Assembly (NCBI RefSeq): GCF_039522935.1 | Contig: NZ_BAAAEI010000017.1 | Location: forward strand, 1 to 64,000 | Direction: 5' to 3' | Origin: Bowmanella denitrificans | GTDB taxonomy: Bacteria > Pseudomonadota > Gammaproteobacteria > Enterobacterales > Alteromonadaceae | Length of the DNA: 64,000 bases | In this document: positions 24,753-32,480 of the stretch, one piece after another | Numbering within the stretch: position 1 is the stretch's first letter | How the letters are laid out: every line of letters begins with the position of its first letter | Position numbers and translations under genes: made by a program | Notes under the pieces: generated by a model | The model's database searches: none | What the model saw: the letters and a program-made list of their open reading frames with translations, nothing else | What the model was told of the DNA's origin: nothing

Positions 24753-26042
24753 TTATTTGGGGGGAGATGCCACATCGGCGTTATGGGCTTCGCTGACCAT
24801 ACCTAACTGCTTGGCCATTTGTTGATAATGGGTAAGTAACGGGTCGTTGCTGCTGATTGCCAGCGAAATGGCTTTGGTCAGCAAAGGTTTAGCCTGGTTC
24901 GGTTGCCCGGCGGCCTGGTAGGTCTGTGCCAGAGCGGCCAGGGCTTTGGCTGAGCTGGGCTGCAATTGCACCCAGCGCTTACCCAGTGCCAGGGCTTCAT
25001 CGTATCGCTCAGCCCGGCGCAGCATCATGGCTGCCGCCCGCAAACTATCGCTGTTGCGGGGAATATCGGCATTTGGCCAAACCCTGAAGCCAACCAATTC
25101 GCTTAAGTAGGCATAGTAGTTGTCTATTTGCTTCAGCATGCTTCCTGCCTCGCTGTTTTCGCGAAATGCATTAAAGTTCAGGCCAATATCAAAATCCTGG
25201 CGGGGAAAAACCAAATCCAGGGCCGACAGCAACGCTTGAGCGGCCATAGGGTAGTGCCCGAAATGGGTAATTTGTTCGGCGCGCACCTGGTAAGCGGGAA
25301 ATGGCGCCAGCCTGGAGCTAAGCGTTTTTAAAGTGTCGGGCTGAGTAGGAGCTTCCGTTGCATCTGTGGTAGCAGAAGCAACGTACAGATAGCCCTTGTG
25401 CGCCGGACGCTTGACCAGTTGCTCGATCAGGCTGTCAATCAAACTGCTGTTTGGGTGATATCCCATGCCAACCACGCTCGCTGCCGCAAACAGGAAGTGG
25501 CCGTCAAACAAGCTGGGATCTTTAATCAGGCTATGCGCTGCAAACGCCGCGGTGGGCGACATGCCTATCAGCAAGCGAAAGTTATTACTGCGCACCTGTT
25601 GGTCTACCTGTGGCAATAATTCCTGTGCCAGATAGGCGTGAAACGCGTCTGCATCCTGCCCCCAGAAGGTTTTGTCATCCGCTGCGCCAGGCAAACCGCT
25701 TTGACTTTTATAAAGTTGCGGGGAAATCGAAATACCGTCATCGCTATGCACCGCCACGACAATGGATTTAGGCATGGCCGCTGTGGTGCCCAGATGGCGG
25801 GTGACGCCTACGACCAGATCGGCCAGAGTCCAGGTATCCAGGGTATAGATAACCGGATAGCGGATAAAATCAGCATCCAGATGATAGTCTAGCGGCAGGT
25901 AGATATCGGCGCGCATACTGCGCTTTAAGTGACTGGACTCGATAGTCAGGCTGATCTTGTCCTGCAGCATAGTATTGGCATGGGTCCAGCAGGAAAACAA
26001 CACTGCCCACAGCAGGGCAAACAAAGGGCAAAGCTTGTACAT
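24753..26042 (-). CDS. Secreted esterase-D-like hydrolase with C-terminal TPRs
   Basis: A signal peptide (about 1-23, WTHA) is followed by an alpha/beta hydrolase of the putative-esterase family: YPVIYTLDT, VVAVHSDDG, the nucleophile elbow LLIGMSPTAAF, and His in ITHFGHYPM. Residues ~330-410 hold two or three TPR-like repeats (RRAERYDEALALGKRWVQLQ, AALAQTYQAAGQPNQAKPLL). ATG 26042 is preferred over a GTG four codons upstream because of the AAGGTG site. Related proteins hydrolyse siderophores or glycosyl esters. It is divergent from a ToxR/CadC-like regulator, which may control it. Confidence 0.7.
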   Translation of the reverse strand: MYKLCPLFALLWAVLFSCWTHANTMLQDKISLTIESSHLKRSMRADIYLPLDYHLDADFIRYPVIYTLDTWTLADLVVGVTRHLGTTAAMPKSIVVAVHSDDGISISPQLYKSQSGLPGAADDKTFWGQDADAFHAYLAQELLPQVDQQVRSNNFRLLIGMSPTAAFAAHSLIKDPSLFDGHFLFAAASVVGMGYHPNSSLIDSLIEQLVKRPAHKGYLYVASATTDATEAPTQPDTLKTLSSRLAPFPAYQVRAEQITHFGHYPMAAQALLSALDLVFPRQDFDIGLNFNAFRENSEAGSMLKQIDNYYAYLSELVGFRVWPNADIPRNSDSLRAAAMMLRRAERYDEALALGKRWVQLQPSSAKALAALAQTYQAAGQPNQAKPLLTKAISLAISSNDPLLTHYQQMAKQLGMVSEAHNADVASPPK

Positions 26043-26266
26043 CTTTTCGCACACCTTATTTTGGGGTTATGAATCCATGCCACCCTAAAATAGGCTCGGG
26101 CGATTGCCATGGGTGCCCCTTGATTTATCCCTGATTTTTCACTGATGCCTTTATTATTCAACAAGTTAAATTTATTTGTCTGGCAGCGCTGCGCATTAAT
26201 CTGCGGCTGTTATGGCCTGTGCCTGTGTTACTATTCAAAGGTGCAGAACCATAACAATAACGATTT

Positions 26267-28306
26267 ATGAGCAAACAATTTCTTCTCGGGCAGGCCCAAA
26301 TTGATCTGACCCGCAATCAGATCATCCTGGCCGGGCAGAAGCAAACCATGCAGCCCAAGGCCATGGCGGTCTTGGCCGCGCTGATTGACGCACAGGGCCA
26401 GGTTGTAACGGTAGAGGCCCTGCTGCAGCGGGTTTGGCCCGGCACTGTTGTGACACCCAATACTTTGCAGCGCTGTATCGCCCAACTGCGTAAAGCGTTG
26501 GACGATAACAGTCGTGAGCAACGCATCATTAAAACCCATGCTAAACAAGGTTATAGCCTGGAAGTCAGGGCCGAGCTGCCCGGCACCGATCTTGGTTCTG
26601 ATGTTACTTCTGGCAACCGCCAGGGTTTATCTATACCTCATGTGGTGGTAGCGGCTGTCGTCTTGCTGAGCTTGATCATGGCCGGTTTTTACCTCAGCGC
26701 CGATAACGTGCAGTCCTACAATAAACTGCACTATCTGACGACCTCCAGCGGCAAGGAAAGCTTCGCCAGCTATTCCCCTGATGGCCGCTACATGGTGTTT
26801 CACCGCTTTTTGGGGCAATGTGACAACCATTTATGGAGCAAAGACTTACACAGTCAGTTGGAATCACGCTTAACTCACGAAGCGGGCTTTTTTCAGCAAC
26901 ATAGCTTTGCCCCTGGCGGCGACCGGCTGGCTTTTGTGGGTAAAAGTATCTGTGGCAAACCTGATGTACCCGAGTGCTGGGAATTGAAAACCCTGGATAT
27001 CACTGCGGCGCTGGCCGGTAACCAGAATGCGCAAACCCGCATAAGTTGTGATGACGGCAGGCTATACGGGCCGCAATGGATGAATAACGGTAAGATTGCC
27101 TTGCTGAAAAAACCACATAATGGGCAATGGCAACTGATTACCTACCATGTACGCGATAATCTTGCGCAGCCCTTGTATGCACCAACAGACCAGCGGTTAT
27201 ACAACCTGGCCTATTCGGCTGGATTAGACACCCTGGCGTTACTGGGAAAAACGGCTGAGGGTAAAGACCAGCTCACCTTGCTTAATAGCAGCGGTGAGGT
27301 GCTGTCATCAGTGGTACTGCACTTTCCGCTGCCCTTATCACAGTTTGAGCTGCTCGAATTGAGTTTTCATCCCAGTCAGCCGAAGTTATTGGTGTATAAC
27401 AGCCAGCATCAGTTTGAAGTGAGCTTCAGTGGCCGTATAACCACAATTAGCCCCTTGGCTGCCAAGGCTATCTATTCATTAGTGTATGCGCCGCATCAGA
27501 ACACATTACTGGCAGCTTATGGTATGCGGGACTGGGGCTTTTATCTGCATAATCTGTCTGCTGCAGGTGAGCAGATGCGCACCCTTCCAGAAAAGTGGGA
27601 TTCCACCTTCGCTGACACAGATGCCCGCTTTCAGCCTAAGGGCGAACTGATCGCCTTTGTCTCCAATCGTTCGGGTCAGCAACAGGTATGGCTGATGGAC
27701 GAGCGGCGCGTCTGGCAGCTTAGCCAGTTTACGCAAGGTTCGATTGCCGGTCTGACCTGGTCTCCGTCTGGCCAGCAGTTATTGGTTAATCATACCGACC
27801 GCCTGCTGTTGCTGGATCTCAGCGGCGGTGTCGAGGTGCTGCCCGCACCTTTTGCGGCTATGCAGCTTTATCAGTGGAGTGAGCAGGGCGAAATCCTGTT
27901 TTCCACACAGGTTGCATGGCAACAGCGCATTGTTGCCTGGGATCCATATCAAGGGCACTGGCAGCAATGGCATGTGCCAGATAGTAGCTGGGCGCAGCTT
28001 GACGATAGCGGCCGGTTGCTCAGCTTGTACAACAATGGCCAGCTGTGGTTGCATGGCCGCGATGATGCAGAAGAGCCCAGGCAAGTGGTAAGTCACATTC
28101 AAAAACGCTTTGTCTGGCATCATGGTCAGATTCTGGCGGTGGATAAGACCAACCAGTTGGTGCGTTACCCCATGTCGACCTTACAGGAACTGAGCCGTTC
28201 TCCCCTGACCACCACCTCGTTGTATGTGGATGACAGCCAGGGCAGTCGCTTGCTGATTGCTGAGCTTAGCGATGTGCAACAGGATATTGTCGAGTTAAGG
28301 CCATAG
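26267..28306 (+). CDS. CadC/ToxR-like regulator with periplasmic propeller sensor
   Basis: The N-terminus (1-100) is an OmpR-type winged helix (QPKAMAVLAALIDAQGQVVT, RVWPGTVVTPNTLQRCIAQL, IIKTHAKQGY). A TM segment at about 125-145 joins it to a ~530-residue periplasmic domain with TolB-like WD motifs (SYSPDGRYMVF, SFAPGGDRLAFVG, RFQPKGELIAFVSNRSG, TWSPSGQQLLV). This makes a one-component membrane regulator whose propeller senses an external signal. It lies next to a divergent secreted esterase and a convergent metallophosphatase. Confidence 0.85.
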   Translation: MSKQFLLGQAQIDLTRNQIILAGQKQTMQPKAMAVLAALIDAQGQVVTVEALLQRVWPGTVVTPNTLQRCIAQLRKALDDNSREQRIIKTHAKQGYSLEVRAELPGTDLGSDVTSGNRQGLSIPHVVVAAVVLLSLIMAGFYLSADNVQSYNKLHYLTTSSGKESFASYSPDGRYMVFHRFLGQCDNHLWSKDLHSQLESRLTHEAGFFQQHSFAPGGDRLAFVGKSICGKPDVPECWELKTLDITAALAGNQNAQTRISCDDGRLYGPQWMNNGKIALLKKPHNGQWQLITYHVRDNLAQPLYAPTDQRLYNLAYSAGLDTLALLGKTAEGKDQLTLLNSSGEVLSSVVLHFPLPLSQFELLELSFHPSQPKLLVYNSQHQFEVSFSGRITTISPLAAKAIYSLVYAPHQNTLLAAYGMRDWGFYLHNLSAAGEQMRTLPEKWDSTFADTDARFQPKGELIAFVSNRSGQQQVWLMDERRVWQLSQFTQGSIAGLTWSPSGQQLLVNHTDRLLLLDLSGGVEVLPAPFAAMQLYQWSEQGEILFSTQVAWQQRIVAWDPYQGHWQQWHVPDSSWAQLDDSGRLLSLYNNGQLWLHGRDDAEEPRQVVSHIQKRFVWHHGQILAVDKTNQLVRYPMSTLQELSRSPLTTTSLYVDDSQGSRLLIAELSDVQQDIVELRP

Positions 28307-28339
28307 GCTGGTACTTTCCAACTACTTGTGGGATTTCGT

Positions 28340-29236
28340 TTAATCCAGCCTGAGTTGAAGGTCGGGTTGACGGCCTTTGCCTTTGATATGGATGGCGTTA
28401 TCGGTGAATTCCACCAGACTATAGGCGGTTTGTGGGGTATCCAGCATGGCGTGGAAAGTAACAAAATGGATGCCATTGTGTCGCCCGTAATCGCCTTTAT
28501 GGTTATGACCGTTAAACCAGGCCTTTACCACCGGGTAGCGGCTGATCACTGCCATCACTTGTTGATGATTCCAAAGCTGATGCGGGTCGGCGGGATACAA
28601 GGGGAAATGGCATAACAACACCACCTTCTTCTGTTCATCGGTGGCCTGTTGCAATTGCCCATCCAGCCAGTTTAGCTGGTCTTCACCTATGGCACCGTTC
28701 CAGGTGGCCCCCAGAGCATACTGCTTAGCTATCAGTGCCAGGTTTTGCTGATGTCTGGCACTGTCTGATGGCCAGCCGTGGTGACTGACATCATTGCCGT
28801 CCAGGGTGATAAAGCGCCATTGGCCAATATCAAATTGGTAGTAGCGATCTGGCATATCCAGGGTTTGAGTGATCAGCCCTTTGTATTGCTCTGCCACATC
28901 AAATTCATGATTGCCCAGCACATGGTAGAAAGGCGTCTTGCTGTTCGCTGTGATCGCTTTAAGCCGCGCATAGCTGTCAAAGTCCTGGTCGATAAAATCC
29001 CCCAGATGCAGAGTGCCTTTGGTCTGATGGCGGTTAATGTCCTGCACCGCCTGTTGCAGTTTGTCAGGGCAACTGCGATACAGGCGCTCGCCTTTATTGT
29101 CTTTGTCGGCATACTGGCAATCGGCGATCACCGCCAGGGTAAAGGCTTGGGTATCGGCCCAAGCAGGCGAGCTGATCATCAGGGCGGCCTTGGCAAGCAG
29201 AGCCAGCAGGCCGGGATAAAGGGCTTGTTTATACAT
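28340..29236 (-). CDS. Secreted metallophosphatase
   Basis: A signal peptide (1-27, SPAWA) precedes a calcineurin-like phosphoesterase: DCQYAD (metal ligands), LGDFIDQDFD, LGNHEF, LLCHFPL and GHNHKGDYG, i.e. all five metal-binding blocks. Such periplasmic enzymes release phosphate from phosphomonoesters or diesters such as nucleotides or phospholipid heads. The gene sits downstream of another secreted protein on the same strand (104 bp gap), divergent from the sigma/TonB operon. Confidence 0.85.
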   Translation of the reverse strand: MYKQALYPGLLALLAKAALMISSPAWADTQAFTLAVIADCQYADKDNKGERLYRSCPDKLQQAVQDINRHQTKGTLHLGDFIDQDFDSYARLKAITANSKTPFYHVLGNHEFDVAEQYKGLITQTLDMPDRYYQFDIGQWRFITLDGNDVSHHGWPSDSARHQQNLALIAKQYALGATWNGAIGEDQLNWLDGQLQQATDEQKKVVLLCHFPLYPADPHQLWNHQQVMAVISRYPVVKAWFNGHNHKGDYGRHNGIHFVTFHAMLDTPQTAYSLVEFTDNAIHIKGKGRQPDLQLRLD

Positions 29237-29340
29237 TTGCTATCCTAAATGGCAATGTTGTTGGCAGGTTATTGGGCCTCATCCTGGCAGCGTCCTTGCC
29301 GCCTGAGTTTAGGCTTTTGTATCACACTAAAGATGACGAT

Positions 29341-30450
29341 TTAACGAGCGGCTGAGCGGCATTCCTTTACTGCAGTCTTCCAGTCAAACCAGGACATATA
29401 GGCGTATTGGCCACCGTAATAAGCGACTAATCTGCCATCTTCGCTGACCCTGAATCCGGCAGCACCATCGGCACCGCGACCATCGGGCAGACTAGAGCTG
29501 CCCACTGTAGTTTGCGCATAAGGCGTGGCGCTGGTGGCCAGGCTAAAGGTGCCATCGGCGTTAAAGTAGGCGCGATACGCCTTCACAATATTGTTGCCGG
29601 AATTGGCGCCACAGATATTCTCCCCGGTGTAGGTATGCACCACATACCAGTTATTGGTGCTGTCTTTAACCAGTTGGGCGTTCTGGCCAACACTTTTGCC
29701 GCAACCTGTGTTGGCCGGCGATTGATATTGATTGACCAGCATAAAGGCGTTGATGTCCAGCTCACCCTCGGCACTGGTACCGTATTGGAACAAGTCGGCA
29801 GTACTGGCTTTGTAAGCTGCACCAGTACCGGCGTTCATATTGTGTAGGATCAGCCAGTTGTTACCCCCTTCCTGCGCCAGCCACACATCGGTGATCTGGA
29901 CAAGCGGATGGTTTGCCAGTGTAGCGATTTCGCCCTCATCGCCGTCCTGGCTGAATTGACGAATGCGTACCTTGTTTTCATTTTCTGAGGCGATAATCAG
30001 ATAACCCCGGTCAGGACCGCTTTGTTGTGGCGCCGGTAACCAGGCGATGCCGGATGGATGCTGTTCGGTGATAAACAGTTTTTCCGTCATGGGCAGCGTC
30101 TGGTCTTTGCCAATCAGATCTGAGCCATTTGTAAACTGGCTGGCCGACACGCGAAACGCCATGATTTGCCCATAATCACCATTGCCGGTTTCCGAATGGC
30201 TGACAAAAGCCAGTGCACTGCCATTGCTGAAGCGGTGGCTCAGGGTCATAGATTGATGGTGGTCACTGATTTCAAAGGCATGATCGCTTTCGGTGTCCAG
30301 CGTGAAGTTCTGGCAGCTTTGGCTCAGGGTGTTCAGTGCATCAGCGATGTTGGTGTTAAGACGGGGCTGAACATACGCATCGCTGGTGGCAAAAACCGGG
30401 CCGCTGCTGAGTAGTAACAGCGCGGCAACTTGGCTTAATCGGGTTCGCAT
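29341..30450 (-). CDS. Secreted protein of unknown function (369 aa)
   Basis: The protein has a signal peptide (1-21, SGPVFA) and a mature part rich in beta-strand patterns (ALAFVSHSETGNGDYG, GYLIIASENENKVRIRQFS, WLILHNMNAGTGAAY, WYVVHTYTGENICG), consistent with a beta-propeller. Cysteines occur in pairs (C46; C251/C284; C365), likely disulphides outside the cytoplasm. The family is not recognised. The metallophosphatase gene follows in the same direction and could be co-expressed. Confidence 0.6.
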   Translation of the reverse strand: MRTRLSQVAALLLLSSGPVFATSDAYVQPRLNTNIADALNTLSQSCQNFTLDTESDHAFEISDHHQSMTLSHRFSNGSALAFVSHSETGNGDYGQIMAFRVSASQFTNGSDLIGKDQTLPMTEKLFITEQHPSGIAWLPAPQQSGPDRGYLIIASENENKVRIRQFSQDGDEGEIATLANHPLVQITDVWLAQEGGNNWLILHNMNAGTGAAYKASTADLFQYGTSAEGELDINAFMLVNQYQSPANTGCGKSVGQNAQLVKDSTNNWYVVHTYTGENICGANSGNNIVKAYRAYFNADGTFSLATSATPYAQTTVGSSSLPDGRGADGAAGFRVSEDGRLVAYYGGQYAYMSWFDWKTAVKECRSAAR

Positions 30451-30768
30451 GGCGTTATCCTTTTTGGGTTAAGAGTTTATATAAGTGAGATCTGGCCCGG
30501 CCCAATCTCGCTGGCCAGCACCTACCTGCCTGGAATGACTTAAAGCGCAGGCACATTACCAAAACAAACCAGGGCGCCACTTTTTCCAGCGCCGGGCCGC
30601 ATTTCATAAAAAATTCACACTCAGCACCGACTATGTCAGCGCTCAATAGGCGTGATCACCGCGCTGGTTTGCACTGAATCTGAAGTTTTTTAAAGATTTT
30701 GCGACTTTTGTGAAAAACCGGCCGGGGTTATTTGTCTTGTACTAAACGCAAGGTAGCAAGTTCGAAGT
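30451..30768. promoter_or_regulatory. Divergent promoter region of the sigma/TonB operon
   Basis: These ~318 bases separate a secreted-protein gene (minus) from the ECF sigma gene (plus). No ORF is supported. The AT-rich stretch at about 30680-30745 probably carries the sigma operon promoter. A similar string, CTTTTGTGAAAAA at 30708 and ACTTTTATGAAGA upstream of the second TonB receptor (35429), each followed by GGTTATTTGTCTTGT / GGGTCGTTTGTCTTGT, suggests a shared promoter, perhaps read by the ECF sigma itself. This is a visual match only. Confidence 0.45.
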
Positions 30769-31392
30769 ATGTCGTTATCGTCGAAAGTTGAACCCATCGG
30801 GGACTATTCCCTTCCCGCCAGGCAAAGCACAAGCAAAAGCCGGGGCAATACCTATCTGCACAGCTTGTATCGGGAGCATGCCGGCAATATTCGTAAGTAT
30901 CTGCAACGCAATTACGGTTCTGGCCCGCCGGAGCCGGAAGATGTGGTACAGGATGTGTTTACCAAATTTGGTGAAAGTTTAGAGGCCGGCACAGAAGTGC
31001 ACAGCGCGCTGATCGAAAACCCCAAGGCCTATCTGTATAAAATGGCAGTCAACCATACGTTGAATGCGATTGGCCGGGTCAAGCGTATCAATCAATTTAT
31101 GGCCGAACAGATGTCTACTGACGATGAGGGACTGGATGAATTAGGCCCTGAGAACATTTGGGCCCGGCGCGACGAGCTTGGTGCGGTAGGCAAGGCAATG
31201 CAGTTGTTATCGGAAAAGCAGCGGCAGATATTAGTGCGCAGTCGGATCAAAGGTGAAACTTACGCTCAGATTGCACAAGCCCTGGATTGCAGCATAGCGG
31301 ATGTTTCCAGGCAATTGGTGGCAGCCCTGGCCATTTTGCATCAGGCCAGCCAGCAGGATGATCACACCAACGGAGCTCAGCATGGCAGATAA
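30769..31392 (+). CDS. ECF sigma factor (FecI-like)
   Basis: This 207-residue protein has sigma region 2 at about 25-90 (LYREHAGNIRKYLQR, PEDVVQDVFTKFGESL, YLYKMAVNHTLN) and region 4 at about 145-195 (LSEKQRQILVRSRIKGETYA, IAQALDCSIADVSRQL). It heads an operon with a FecR-like anti-sigma and two TonB receptors, the classical cell-surface signalling layout in which an occupied receptor releases the sigma to transcribe receptor genes. It overlaps the fecR-like gene by 11 bp. Confidence 0.9.
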   Translation: MSLSSKVEPIGDYSLPARQSTSKSRGNTYLHSLYREHAGNIRKYLQRNYGSGPPEPEDVVQDVFTKFGESLEAGTEVHSALIENPKAYLYKMAVNHTLNAIGRVKRINQFMAEQMSTDDEGLDELGPENIWARRDELGAVGKAMQLLSEKQRQILVRSRIKGETYAQIAQALDCSIADVSRQLVAALAILHQASQQDDHTNGAQHGR

Positions 31393-32395
31393 GCAATTTC
31401 CTACCCGGGACAGTCAGGCCGACATACAGGCATTAGAGTGGGTGGTACAACTGCAATCAGGTCAATTTAGCCAGGACGATCAGCTGGCTCTCAAGGCCTG
31501 GCTGGGTCAGCACGCCAGCCATCAGCAGGCTTTTGAGCGGGCGGCCAGACTATGGCAAAACACGGGTATAACGGATGAATTGGTGTTTTGTGCCGAAGCT
31601 CAGGGGCAAGCGGTAACAGATATTGCCCGGCAAGGTTGGTGGCAACGGGCCAAACAAGCTTTATCCTGCTGGGGGATGCCATATGGTTTACCGGCGGGGG
31701 CGTTTTCCATTCTGGCCTTGGCTGTTTTGTTGGGCTGGCTGTGGCGTGGCAATGGTGCTGACATTCAATACTATGCCTCTGATTATCTGGGCAATAGCCA
31801 GGTGCGGCTGCTGGACGGCTCTGTTGTGACCTTAAGTGGGCGCTCATCGGTATCGGTGCAGCTTAGTGACGAAAAACGCAGTATCAAGTTGTTAGAAGGG
31901 GCGGCCCATTTTGCCGTAGCTAAAGATCGAGCCAGGCCTTTTGTGGTGTCGGTGGATAACCTACAGGTGTGGGCTGTCGGGACCGCCTTTGAGGTCAGAA
32001 AAGCCGAAGCGATTCGCATCTCGGTGGACGAGGGTCTGGTGGACGTGGTGGCCCGTACCCATAACAGCAACATGCTGACCTCATTGCGCGAGGGTGAACG
32101 AGTCAGTTTTGATGCCCAGGGGCAATTTTCTGCGGTGCAGCCCTTTGATATAGAACAGCAACTAAAGTGGCGCGAAGGTCGGCTGATTTTTGCCCATGCG
32201 CCCCTTCGAGAGGTGCTGGCCGATATCAATCGTTATCGTCAGGTACCTATCTTACTGGCCGATGCCAGGCTGGGTGCGCTGCCGGTTACCGCAAGCTTTG
32301 CCATTAGTGATGCAGAGGGGCTGATTCAGGGCTTGGCAGTTACCCATCAACTTAAGGCGTCGCGTAGCGAGCAGCGCATAATGCTGAGTCGCTAA
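31382..32395 (+). CDS. FecR-like anti-sigma factor
   Basis: The start at ATG 31382 overlaps the sigma gene. Residues ~15-60 match the N-terminal FecR cytoplasmic domain (ALEWVVQLQSGQFSQDDQLA, AWLGQHASHQQAFERAARLW). A TM segment lies at about 105-125. The periplasmic FecR domain follows (VRLLDGSVVTLSGRSSVSV, LLEGAAHFAVAKDRARPFVV, VGTAFEVR) and a secretin-like N-domain tail ends the protein (LREVLADINRYRQVPILL). It holds the sigma inactive until the STN domain of the receptor signals. Confidence 0.9.
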   Translation: MADKQFPTRDSQADIQALEWVVQLQSGQFSQDDQLALKAWLGQHASHQQAFERAARLWQNTGITDELVFCAEAQGQAVTDIARQGWWQRAKQALSCWGMPYGLPAGAFSILALAVLLGWLWRGNGADIQYYASDYLGNSQVRLLDGSVVTLSGRSSVSVQLSDEKRSIKLLEGAAHFAVAKDRARPFVVSVDNLQVWAVGTAFEVRKAEAIRISVDEGLVDVVARTHNSNMLTSLREGERVSFDAQGQFSAVQPFDIEQQLKWREGRLIFAHAPLREVLADINRYRQVPILLADARLGALPVTASFAISDAEGLIQGLAVTHQLKASRSEQRIMLSR

Positions 32396-32480
32396 GGTAA
32401 AAATATCGAAGGTTTTTATTTCTGTCATATTTTCGCGGTAGCGTGCATGCCTGTGTTGGCAAGTGGAGCGTGGATAAGCG

